A stretch of DNA of 37,684 nucleotides, from NCBI GenBank assembly GCA_002416285.1, contig DICM01000007.1, positions 1-37,684 on the forward strand, read 5' to 3'. The DNA is from Caryophanales bacterium UBA5026. Lineage in GTDB: Bacteria; Bacillota_I; Bacilli_A; RF39; UBA660. Shown in pieces: positions 16,651 to 24,287 of the stretch. Each line of letters begins with the position of its first letter. The first letter of the stretch is position 1. The translations under genes were made by a program, and so were the position numbers. The notes beneath the pieces were generated by a model. The model was not told the origin of the DNA, made no database searches, and saw only the letters and a list, made by a program, of their open reading frames with translations.

Positions 16651-17377
16651 CTTCCTCTAAGTGTGTTGCTAAAGAAGCATCACCAGTCTTTACAATTACA
16701 CCATCTTTGATAATATGTACAAAATCAGGTTTAATATATTCTAATAATCGCGGATAATGCGTGATGATAATAATTCCTGTAGTTTCTTTGTGCTCATTAT
16801 AGTAATCCATAATATTTTCGCCAACAACTTTAATTGCATCAATATCTAATCCTGAATCAATCTCATCTAGAATAATTAACTTCGGCTCTAATAAAATCAT
16901 TTGAAAAATTTCATTTCGTTTTTTTTCGCCACCAGAAAATCCAACATTAACAAAACGTTCTGTATAGTCATCTTTCATTTTTAGTTTTGTTTTTGTCTTT
17001 GTAATTAATTTATAAAAATCTAATAACTTAATTGGATCTTTTGGATCTCGTTTCGCATTGATAGCTGTTTTTAAGAATTGTAAATTATTAACACCACTTA
17101 ATTCACTCGGATACTGCATTGCTAAGAAAACTCCAGCACGTGCACGTTCATCAACACTCATATCAAGTAAATCTTGTCCATCATAAGTAATATTTCCCGT
17201 ATTTACAGTATAATTAGGATCTCCCATAATAACAGATGATAATGTAGATTTCCCAGTACCATTTGGTCCCATAATGACATGTATTTCTGAGTGATTAACT
17301 TCTAAATTAAGTCCCTTTAAAATTTCTTTATTTTCAACTCCAGCATGTAAATTACTGATTTGTAATAATTTTTCCAT
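16631..17377 (-). CDS. sufC: SufC ATPase, first gene of suf operon
   Basis: 248 residues. Walker A GPNGTGKST near 36-44, the signature SGGEKKRNEIFQM, Walker B LIILDEIDSGLD and H-loop ITHYPRLL, all in the SufC form. It powers SufBC2D. The ribosome site is GGAGG at about 17383-17388, and the leader holds the 18-bp palindrome and promoter listed separately. Confidence 0.95.
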   Translation of the reverse strand: MEKLLQISNLHAGVENKEILKGLNLEVNHSEIHVIMGPNGTGKSTLSSVIMGDPNYTVNTGNITYDGQDLLDMSVDERARAGVFLAMQYPSELSGVNNLQFLKTAINAKRDPKDPIKLLDFYKLITKTKTKLKMKDDYTERFVNVGFSGGEKKRNEIFQMILLEPKLIILDEIDSGLDIDAIKVVGENIMDYYNEHKETTGIIIITHYPRLLEYIKPDFVHIIKDGVIVKTGDASLATHLEEVGYDEV

Positions 17378-17390
17378 TTTTTCCTCCTTT

Positions 17391-17408
17391 TGTTAGCTTA
17401 AGCTAACA
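17391..17408. promoter_or_regulatory. Perfect 18-bp palindrome beside the sufC ribosome site
   Basis: TGTTAGCTTAAGCTAACA is fully self-complementary and ends 2 bp from the GGAGG site of sufC. Its TTAG/CTAA arms recall DtxR-family boxes. It could be the operator of the regulator encoded at the operon's end, or an RNA hairpin covering the ribosome site. Confidence 0.6.
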
Positions 17409-17423
17409 CATGTTGTAAAAATA

Positions 17424-17472
17424 AAGGACTACTGTCCTTCATCATTATATAATATCATATATAATTTTACAA
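17424..17472 (-). promoter_or_regulatory. suf operon promoter and leader hairpin
   Basis: On the minus strand, TTGTAA (17467-17472), 17 nt, TATAAT (17444-17449): a good vegetative promoter. An AAGGAC / GTCCTT hairpin (17424-17439) spans the expected transcription start. The leader to ATG would be about 60 nt and includes the palindrome. Confidence 0.65.
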
Positions 17473-17593
17473 CTATTATTATACAATAATTATCTTTTAC
17501 AGCAAATTTTCAGATAAAAAGGGAATTAACTATGTAAATAAACACAATTTGATATTTTCTATTATATTCTATTTTGTCCTACATCTTTAAATA

Positions 17594-18682
17594 CTATTTA
17601 TCATCATCTAAAAGTTTATCTAATCTTCGGTTATCTCTTATATTATTTATGATACATATTAATCCAATTAGAACAAACAATCCAAATATGCCCCCAACAA
17701 TAAAAACGATTTTGTTAGTAAGCTTATCAAATTTTTTCTCAGGTTTTTGTTCTTTGTTATCAGTTATTTGACCATTACTGGTTTCTTCTGAATTTGTTTG
17801 AGTTTTTTTAACCTTAATATCATATTCTCTAGTACTACCATTCTCAGCAGAAACTACTACTTTAACAATGCTTCCATCTTCTAAGTTTTCATTCCCACTT
17901 ATTTTATACGATGCACTCCCATGTTCAACAACTGGTTTAATATCTAAAGAATTAACATTACTATCAATAGCAACCTCATAGTTGGTATTATCTTTATTAA
18001 AGTCAATATTGTGATCTGATATTTCCATTGACTTTAAATAATTATTACTAGATTTAGTAACGGTTGTAGTCTTTTTTGTACTTTCCGTAGTTTGTTGTTT
18101 TTCTGGTACAATTGTTGGAGTTTCCTCTTTTGCAGTAGTAGTATTTGGTCTTAACGATAAGACATGCGTTGCAGATGATGAAGATATTATCTCAGTCGCA
18201 TCATTCTCTGTATATTCTCTATCTTCTGTTATAACAAGCGTTGCAATTCTAAAATCTGTTGTAGATATAGATGTTGTAATAGCTTCGGTAACATTGGTAA
18301 CTTGAAATTTTAATGTTACACTATAGGTTCCACAAAAAAGCAATCCATTAACACACATTCCACTGACATTCGAATTTTCAATTGCCTCACTAATCAAATA
18401 TGCTCCATCACCATGATATTGAACAATTGTATTAAACCCTGGTGAAGTAATTTCTGTTAATGCTAAATATGATTTGTCATAAGCCAAGTTAAAGTAGATA
18501 AGCCAAATCCCCTCATTCTCAGAATATACACTAGTAGGTGCTTGTAAGGTAATTGTAACCTGTTCTCCAGATTTAACTACCCCGTTTCCTTTCGTACTCA
18601 AATTGCCAATAATAAGTGCTCTAACTTGAAACGGTACGATAATTATGCACATAAAAAATAACATAAGAACAATTTTTTTCAT
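17594..18682 (-). CDS. Secreted, membrane-anchored cohesin/cadherin-like surface protein
   Basis: About 362 residues from ATG at 18682 (MKKIVLMLFF...), chosen because it begins a clear signal peptide; an upstream in-frame start adds 29 unlikely residues. After cleavage near residue 22 come a cohesin-like beta domain (about 25-160; GEQVTITLQAP, IWLIYFNLAYD), a Thr/Ser-rich linker (TTTAKEETP...), a cadherin-like beta-sandwich domain (about 215-300; YLKSMEISDHNIDFNKD, NYEVAIDS), another linker and a C-terminal helix (IVFIVGGIFGLFVLIGLI) with basic tail. The architecture is common in gut Firmicutes; the ligand is unknown. Confidence 0.75.
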   Translation of the reverse strand: MKKIVLMLFFMCIIIVPFQVRALIIGNLSTKGNGVVKSGEQVTITLQAPTSVYSENEGIWLIYFNLAYDKSYLALTEITSPGFNTIVQYHGDGAYLISEAIENSNVSGMCVNGLLFCGTYSVTLKFQVTNVTEAITTSISTTDFRIATLVITEDREYTENDATEIISSSSATHVLSLRPNTTTAKEETPTIVPEKQQTTESTKKTTTVTKSSNNYLKSMEISDHNIDFNKDNTNYEVAIDSNVNSLDIKPVVEHGSASYKISGNENLEDGSIVKVVVSAENGSTREYDIKVKKTQTNSEETSNGQITDNKEQKPEKKFDKLTNKIVFIVGGIFGLFVLIGLICIINNIRDNRRLDKLLDDDK

Positions 18683-18755
18683 AAACCCACATCCTATTTC
18701 TATTATATAGTTATCGTTAAATATAAGAATAAATTTTAATTTTTTGTATACAAAA

Positions 18756-18788
18756 AGCTCGTAAAACAAACCAAAGTCTATACGAGCC
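18756..18788 (-). terminator. Terminator downstream of the nitroreductase unit
   Basis: On the minus strand GGGCTCGTA ... TACGAGC followed by TTTTT. It lies about 160 nt past the nitroreductase stop and just before the promoter of the cohesin-like gene (TATAAT near 18702-18707). Confidence 0.7.
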
Positions 18789-18949
18789 CTTCAATTAAAC
18801 ATATTATACCATATTTTGACAATTATAACATAGATATAATAAATGAGTTGATTAAATAATAGACATATAAATTAAATATTAAAACAATTCACGATTTATT
18901 TTTCTACCCTGCTAAACCACTAATCCTATTATTTCTTAAACAACAGTTT

Positions 18950-19651
18950 CTATTTAATTTCGCCAAACAACACATACCCTTTTTTTGAAAAATTATCTTC
19001 TTTTCGTTCAAAATGAAATTCTTTGTTAAATTTTTTAGAAGCAATTTGATAGTGACATAAGGCTATTCCCATATCTAGATCTGTCAATTTATAAATCTTA
19101 GAAAATGGTAATTTTAGTTTCTGTTTATATACTAATACATGATCATCACTCTTTTCAAAATACCATGGTTGAAGATTCATCCCAGAAGGAGCATAAAGAA
19201 TAGCTTTCATATAAGGGTCATCAGGTGCGTTGGTAATCTCTTTTAATTTCTTTCTTTTAAATTGATTTTCTTCTCTATGTACTGACTCGGTAGAATACCC
19301 AAAAGCAATTCCAATAATATCATTTTTATTTTCTTCAATTCCTGTTGCTGATCCAAGCCAAACACTGCCAATATCATGTTCATCAAACCAAAGAATCAAA
19401 TGTTCAAATAGAAAACCAATATTTTCTAACTCTCCAGGTTCACCTTTACCACTAATAATTAGATAGTGTGGAGCCTCTACTAAGAATTTCCCTTTTATTT
19501 TCGTCTCCAAACGATAATTAAATGCAGTATTATTTAAGATATCAAATTCTTTAATCACTTCCCGAATTTCCAACAATTGTTCTTCATTTAATGATTTCAT
19601 ATCATATTTTCTACATGATTTACGACGATTAATTGAATGAAATAAGTCCAT
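18950..19651 (-). CDS. Nitroreductase family protein (TM1586-like)
   Basis: About 233 residues from ATG at 19651 (MDLFHSINRRKSCRKYD). An upstream ATG at 19666 overlaps the GGGAGG ribosome site, so the inner start is preferred. The FMN-binding start RRKSCRKYD is typical; the middle (FLFEHLILWFDEHDIGSVWLG, APSGMNLQPWYFEK) matches the TM1586-type internal-repeat nitroreductases. Probably an FMN-dependent oxidoreductase; substrate unknown. The upstream CYTH-like gene ends 42 nt before this start on the same strand, so the two may be co-transcribed. Confidence 0.8.
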   Translation of the reverse strand: MDLFHSINRRKSCRKYDMKSLNEEQLLEIREVIKEFDILNNTAFNYRLETKIKGKFLVEAPHYLIISGKGEPGELENIGFLFEHLILWFDEHDIGSVWLGSATGIEENKNDIIGIAFGYSTESVHREENQFKRKKLKEITNAPDDPYMKAILYAPSGMNLQPWYFEKSDDHVLVYKQKLKLPFSKIYKLTDLDMGIALCHYQIASKKFNKEFHFERKEDNFSKKGYVLFGEIK

Positions 19652-19693
19652 AACATAACCTCCCATATTTATATAACATATTAATTTGTCATA

Positions 19694-20287
19694 TTATATC
19701 TTTTTCTGTTCCATCTGGATTACTTTTTCCAACATGATTAAAGCCTTCTTAACAAAATAATTATCCTTTTGATAAGGTAAATCATATCGTTCCAAATCTT
19801 CTTTCATTTCTTCAATATTCTTATAATCTCGATCAATAAAACGTGATCTATCTTCCATTTCTATAAAAATGTAGCCGTCATTAATAATTTGTACTGTTAG
19901 TTCACTATCGTCATTCGTATAAGTAATACAGTGATCTTTTATATGAAATAATTCTCGATAATTAATTGCTTCCATAAAATGAATTGCTTTATTGACTTCA
20001 TCAATAGGGCATTTTACCTTCCCTTGTTTTAAAATATTCCCATTAGAATCATATTCTTTATATTTATATAGTAGAGTCTTTTCAACTCCTATAATATCAC
20101 GTACTAATATACACTTCTTTAATATTTCTAATTTGTCATATTCCATTAGATTTATAGATTTGTCAATCATATAATAATCATCAATAAAATAGTCTTCTTT
20201 TATTTCAAAATCATATTCTGTAAGTTTATGATGTAACTCCTGATATGATGAAGTTACTAAAACAGTTATTTCTTGTTCTATTATCAT
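19694..20287 (-). CDS. CYTH-like domain protein
   Basis: 197 residues. The alternating charged beta-strand pattern fits a CYTH (triphosphate tunnel) fold: IEQEITVLV at the N-terminus, ILVRDI, LLYKYKEYDSNG, ELTVQIINDGYIFIEME and DLERYDLPYQKDNY near the end. The usual ExExK reads EQEIT, so catalytic metal binding may be lost or altered. GGAGGACAAA precedes the ATG. Possible roles are polyphosphate or thiamine-triphosphate binding; it could be inactive. The assignment is by pattern only. Confidence 0.6.
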   Translation of the reverse strand: MIIEQEITVLVTSSYQELHHKLTEYDFEIKEDYFIDDYYMIDKSINLMEYDKLEILKKCILVRDIIGVEKTLLYKYKEYDSNGNILKQGKVKCPIDEVNKAIHFMEAINYRELFHIKDHCITYTNDDSELTVQIINDGYIFIEMEDRSRFIDRDYKNIEEMKEDLERYDLPYQKDNYFVKKALIMLEKVIQMEQKKI

Positions 20288-20435
20288 TTTGTCCTCCGTT
20301 CATTCAAACCCATAACAGTATAAAGTGATAAACTATACATACTATAGATTTCAATAAGTAATGGAAACTGTAAATATAACTAATAGCCTACTCTATATTC
20401 ATTATATCAATTTTTGTGTATAAAAAAAAGTAAAT

Positions 20436-20485
20436 AGTTTTTCTTTCCTAAAGAAAAACTGTTAACAATATTCTGCTAACAGTTT
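20436..20485 (-). terminator. Terminator after the exosporium gene's 3' half
   Basis: AAACTGTTA / TAACAGTTT stem (20456-20464, 20477-20485) followed on the minus strand by TTTTTCTTT; a second hairpin AGTTTTTCTTT / AAAGAAAAACT adjoins it. Confidence 0.7.
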
Positions 20486-20500
20486 AAATAGAAAGTTATT

Positions 20501-20967
20501 TTAAGCTGATGTGATTTGAAGAATCGTCAAATCTGCTTTTGTAAGTGGCGATCCTAAAAAGGTATCATTTCCCGTTTGGTTAACTAATTGAATTATAACG
20601 GGAGTACCCACACTTGCTGTGATATCTAATAAGGCATTGCCAGACATATTGTCAGATAAAATAGGACTAGAAGATAGAATCGTATCCCCTGCTGAAGTAA
20701 CGATTGCATATGTAATTGTGGGTGCTACTGTTGAACCATCGATTCCTAGCCACCAATTTATATAATATATTCCTGAAGCGGTTACTGTAATCTCTCCAGT
20801 TGTTGCGTTATAAGAAATGTTTGGTGATAAACTATTTAAAACAGTATTAAAAATAATTGGTGCATCATCAGCTATTGTTGTTGCATCTGTTGTTTGCAAT
20901 TGAACCTGCAATCCACCTAATCCTGTTGGGCCTGTTGGGCCGGTTGGACCCGTTGCACCGTTCTTGA
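20501..20967 (-). pseudogene. 3' half of a split collagen-like exosporium gene (BclA-like C-terminal domain)
   Basis: The frame opens as KNGATGPTGPTGPTGLGG (collagen GPT repeats, 20914-20967) and runs into a C1q/TNF-like BclA C-terminal domain of about 136 residues (ISYNATTGEITVTASGIYYINWW, LTILQITSA). It has no start codon or ribosome site of its own: the first possible start is a TTG inside the domain, at 20911. The repeat stops abruptly at the mobile element. The matching 5' half lies at 28629-29111 on the same strand. Joined at the shared TTC codon they give one protein of about 315 residues with the normal BclA order of leader, collagen and globular domain. It would form hair-like fibres on the spore surface. 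Confidence 0.85.
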
Positions 20968-20975
20968 AAGGACAC
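20955..20975. other. Left attachment site (attL)
   Basis: Boundary of collagen repeat and element. The sequence GAAAGGA (20966-20972) matches GAATGGA at the right end (28629-28635). The shared GAA (TTC in the gene frame) is the proposed crossover region; the exact dinucleotide cannot be fixed from one copy. Confidence 0.6.
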
Positions 20976-20981
20976 TTTTTA

Positions 20982-22658
20982 TTATCGTTTTAGTTTTTTG
21001 ACCTTAGATGGTTCATCTTCTAAGGTTTTTTTGTTTGCTTCAATTAATGAAAGCAAGTGTTTTTGTTGGTCTTTAAACCTGAAATCTATATGAATACGTT
21101 TTTCCTCATGTATATAGATTCTATCAACTAATTTAAGAACAATATCCCTATCTAGTCTTTCTAACTGATTAAAGGCTTTATAATAAGAAAATATAGGATT
21201 TTCCTTACTTAATCCATTATCCATTAAGTCTAATTCATGTTCCAAAGATTTTATGTTTTTTTCTATCGTTTCAATTTGTTTTTCATAATTTTCTCTTAGA
21301 CGGAACATATCATTTTTGGTAATAATACCGTCTTTCCAGTCATTATACAAACCATCTTTTTTTCCGTTTAACTTTGTGATTTCTAAATTCTGTTTTTGTA
21401 ATGCTTCTTTTATTCTTGTCAATTCGTTCTTGGTGATAGGGGAATTTTCGATTTGTTCAATCATTTTACTTATATCTTCAATCAGGATTAATTGTGAATT
21501 GATAGCCTCTAACACTGCTTTTTCCAGTTCATCTTCTCTGATACTATGGATTGAGCAAGCTGTTTTAGATAAATCCTTATATGTTTTACATTTGTAATAT
21601 ACTTTATCCTTTGTTTTGGAGCGGTGCATAGCTCTTCCACAATCCGCACACTTTAGCAAACCACTGAATAGATATTCAACTGGTTTCCCTGGCATGGCTT
21701 TAGTATCATTTTTAAATAGTTCTTGAACTCTGTAAAATTTATCTTTATCAAACAAGGCTTTATGTCTGTTTGGAACGATTATCCATTCATCTTTTGGGTT
21801 TCCCTCGTAGATATGTACTTTATGACTTTTTATCTTTCCTTTTCCCTGAACCATATTTCCGATAAGCATTTCATTGGTAAGAATTTCTCTTACAACTCTA
21901 TCAGTCCATAGGCTATTACTGTTTGTAACATGAGGATTAAAATAAAGTGACCCTTTTTGTTTCTTATATACCGATGGACTAGGGATTCCAAGTTCATTTA
22001 ATTTCATAGCAATCCACCGTTTACTTTTTCCCTCATAAGCCCAATCAAGCATATCACGACAAATAGGGGCGACTTCTTCATCAATTAGTAAATGATGTTT
22101 GTTGTCAGGGTCTTTCCGTAATCCATAGGGTGCAAATGCTCCTACAAATAAACCTATTTTCTTTTTAACTTCTAATTTGTTTCTAATTTTTAAAGAAGTC
22201 TCATATACAAAGTGATCATTCATGACACTCTGCATATGCGTTCCTAAGCTGCTTATTTCTTCAGGGTTTTTATAGCTATCTAGTTTTGGAAGATTAAGAC
22301 TAATAAAGCGGACATTTTTCATTACAAAGTATTCTTCTAGTAGTTGTCCTGATTGAGCAAAATTTCTTGATAACCTTGATAGGTCACATACGATAATACA
22401 GTTAATGCGACCTTTTTCAATGTCATTTATCATTCGTTGAAAGTTTTCACGGTCAACATCACTTCCAGATTTTCCGTCGTCCACATATTCGTCAACTACT
22501 ACAAAATTTTCTTCACTATGTTCTATATAATAATCTATTGTTTCCCTTTGTCCTTGTATTGAATAACTTTCATCATTTCCATCTTCACGCGATAAACGAA
22601 TACTCTTAGCTGTTTTCCATACCTTTTCTTTGGCAGTATCAAAATTTCTTCTGCCCAT
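20982..22658 (-). CDS. Large serine recombinase (integrase/excisionase)
   Basis: 558 residues. N-terminal resolvase domain (about 12-150) with catalytic Ser in AKSIRLSREDG and Arg in IIVCDLSRLSRNF; recombinase domain (about 165-270; GAFAPYGLRKDPDNKHHLLID); zinc ribbon (LFSGLLKCADCGRAMHRS ... YYKCKTY ... CSIHSI, about 328-370); and a long C-terminal coiled coil (about 390-475). This is the Tn4451/SPbeta-type layout. GGGAGG precedes the ATG. Its 3' end lies about 15 bp from the left attachment site, as usual for such elements. It should catalyse integration; excision would need a directionality factor, which I did not identify with certainty. Confidence 0.95.
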   Translation of the reverse strand: MGRRNFDTAKEKVWKTAKSIRLSREDGNDESYSIQGQRETIDYYIEHSEENFVVVDEYVDDGKSGSDVDRENFQRMINDIEKGRINCIIVCDLSRLSRNFAQSGQLLEEYFVMKNVRFISLNLPKLDSYKNPEEISSLGTHMQSVMNDHFVYETSLKIRNKLEVKKKIGLFVGAFAPYGLRKDPDNKHHLLIDEEVAPICRDMLDWAYEGKSKRWIAMKLNELGIPSPSVYKKQKGSLYFNPHVTNSNSLWTDRVVREILTNEMLIGNMVQGKGKIKSHKVHIYEGNPKDEWIIVPNRHKALFDKDKFYRVQELFKNDTKAMPGKPVEYLFSGLLKCADCGRAMHRSKTKDKVYYKCKTYKDLSKTACSIHSIREDELEKAVLEAINSQLILIEDISKMIEQIENSPITKNELTRIKEALQKQNLEITKLNGKKDGLYNDWKDGIITKNDMFRLRENYEKQIETIEKNIKSLEHELDLMDNGLSKENPIFSYYKAFNQLERLDRDIVLKLVDRIYIHEEKRIHIDFRFKDQQKHLLSLIEANKKTLEDEPSKVKKLKR

Positions 22659-22716
22659 AAACCTCCCTCTATCTATAATTACATAACGATATTATTATAG
22701 AATATTTTTGATTTTT

Positions 22717-22962
22717 TTACAATTTGGTTTCAATAAAGTAATTGGAAACAATATTTCTAAGAGTGTCACAATCTTTATATCCAATTGAAACACTTACATT
22801 TCCGCTTTTAAAATGATATGGATTTTTGATTTGTTTGATAAATTCTTCCAGTCTTTTTTCTTCTGGTAGAGTAGTATCTATATGAATTTTTTCTATGTTT
22901 ATAAGTTCTTCTTTACTGGGATTCTGTTCTTCTAATTGTTCTAAATAATTTTCCGGTAACAT
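22717..22962 (-). CDS. Small DUF6870-like protein of mobile elements
   Basis: 81 residues, starts after GGGAGG. The pattern PEEKRLEEFIKQIKNPYHFKSGNVSVSIGYKDCDTLRNIVSNYF resembles small proteins often carried beside recombinases on Firmicute conjugative elements (DUF6870, from memory). It sits 55 bp upstream of the recombinase on the same strand. Role unknown; because small proteins next to large serine recombinases are often recombination directionality factors, that is a possibility, not a finding. Confidence 0.6.
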   Translation of the reverse strand: MLPENYLEQLEEQNPSKEELINIEKIHIDTTLPEEKRLEEFIKQIKNPYHFKSGNVSVSIGYKDCDTLRNIVSNYFIETKL

Positions 22963-23666
22963 TTTTATCCCTCCCTCTGATATATCTTATGAAAGAGTGA
23001 TTGTCCAGTATACTCTAGCAGAAGGTGTCCGGTTATTGCTTAGAAAATAAATATGATAGGGAAATAATCATTTCAGCATATTTATTCTTAGATTATTTTC
23101 TTATATAACCCACAACGAACCATGGCACATAGAGGGGTAATCTACAAGTGCCACAAAAAAAGAATACCAAAAGGCGTAAAAACCGCAGAAATCAAAGAAA
23201 TTTTTCAGATGGGTCTCGGCTAAGATTACCCGAGACCCATCTGAAACAACGTGATACTTTTCTTTTTTATTCTGCATACTGTTTTGTTTTTCTTTTTTTG
23301 TTGGTTCGTTGTGGTGTGTATGGTGTAGTAGTTAGTAGTGTGTGTATGTTTATGAGGGGGAACAAGACATTGAGATACTGTATCGGCTAATCTCCTTTTT
23401 TCTTTTGTTCCCCCTTTGACCCCTTTCTTATCTTTTTTCCTCTTTTCTCTCTTTGATATGCTTCGCATATCTTTAAAAGCTGAATTTGATTTTGCTACCT
23501 TTAGTTTTTTTTAATACCATAATCTTTTGTTCTTTTATAAAGAGTGATCTCTTTGTTTCTTTTTTCTTATTTCCCTTGTCCAGTTTAGAATTTTTCGTTC
23601 TTTTTTACCTGTTCTATTTGTCCTTTTCAGTTTATATACTGTACAAAATAAAACCAAGGGGGAAAT
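22963..23666. other. Noncoding inverted-repeat region (candidate oriT or replication origin)
   Basis: About 700 bp without a convincing gene. It contains: AATAAATATG / CATATTTATT (23046-23055, 23077-23086); CCACAACGAACCA / TGGTTCGTTGTGG (13 bp, 23110-23122 and 23302-23314); TGGCAC / GTGCCA (23123-23128, 23148-23153) with inner AGA/TCT; a perfect 17-bp stem with 9-nt loop (23203-23219, 23229-23245); and GATATGC-TTC-GCATATC (23455-23471). The nested arrangement just upstream of the Replic_Relax gene fits a nick site or origin. Pyrimidine-rich sequence follows 23400. Confidence 0.55.
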
Positions 23667-24287
23667 ATGAATCTTAGTGAAGAAGAAAGACAACTATTAT
23701 ATCTAACTGGAAAATGGCATTTTTTATTAGGTCGACATTTGAATAGATTTTCCAAACATTCCTCCAAGCGGACGTTTTACCGTAGATTAAAGTATCTCCT
23801 TGATAATGGATATTTGAATCGGGAATATCTTTTATATAGAGTTCCTCCAGTTTATACGTTGTCACATAAAGGACGTGTTTTAATCGGTTTAAATAAGCGA
23901 GAGGATAAGATACGACTAGACCAATTGAAACATGATATTCTAGTCTTAGATACCGTCTTATATTTTGTTTCTGTAAAGAATATTTCTATGGATTCTATTA
24001 CCAGTGAAAAAGAATTACATTCCAAAGATGGTTTTGGAACAAGGAAACATTACCCTGACTTTATAATAGAAAAAAATGGTGAGACTTACGCATACGAAAT
24101 TGAACTTTCGTTAAAAGCAGAGTCTAGGATAAGTGAAAATGTTCAGCTAAACTATATTAATTATGATTATCAAGTTTGGGTGATTTCGAAAGATAACAAA
24201 AAATTATGTAGAACTGTTGAAAATGTCCTATCCACATATTCAGGTGCGAGCATACTCTATACTTGCGAGGTGTTAAAAGATGACTAG
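23667..24287 (+). CDS. Replic_Relax (replication-relaxation) family protein
   Basis: 206 residues. An N-terminal winged helix (about 5-75; FSKHSSKRTFYRRLKYLLDNGYL, YTLSHKGRVLIGL) is followed by a compact domain with KHDILVLDTVLYF, GTRKHYPDFIIEKNGETYAYEIELSLKAESR, a pattern like a PD-(D/E)xK nuclease core (D-x(n)-E-x-E). AAGGGGG precedes the ATG. The family (PF13814) is found on Firmicute plasmids and elements; some members have been reported, from memory, to work as relaxases in Bacillus. Its stop overlaps the coupling protein start, so the two act together. It is the best relaxase candidate in the element. Confidence 0.75.
   Translation: MNLSEEERQLLYLTGKWHFLLGRHLNRFSKHSSKRTFYRRLKYLLDNGYLNREYLLYRVPPVYTLSHKGRVLIGLNKREDKIRLDQLKHDILVLDTVLYFVSVKNISMDSITSEKELHSKDGFGTRKHYPDFIIEKNGETYAYEIELSLKAESRISENVQLNYINYDYQVWVISKDNKKLCRTVENVLSTYSGASILYTCEVLKDD

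Noticed and set aside
17424..17439. Riboswitch in the suf leader
   Set aside because: Only a short hairpin and a palindrome are present; leader of about 60 nt is too short for known metal or Fe-S-related riboswitches.
18683..18769. N-terminal extension of the cohesin-like protein
   Set aside because: It crosses the promoter region and would bury the signal peptide; ATG at 18682 begins a typical signal sequence.
20911..20911. TTG as start of an independent C1q-like gene
   Set aside because: No ribosome site, and in-frame collagen codons continue upstream to the element boundary.
23148..23468. Two overlapping open frames of 80 residues on opposite strands
   Set aside because: They run across the 17-bp hairpin, are low in complexity and lack good ribosome sites; the region is better read as noncoding.
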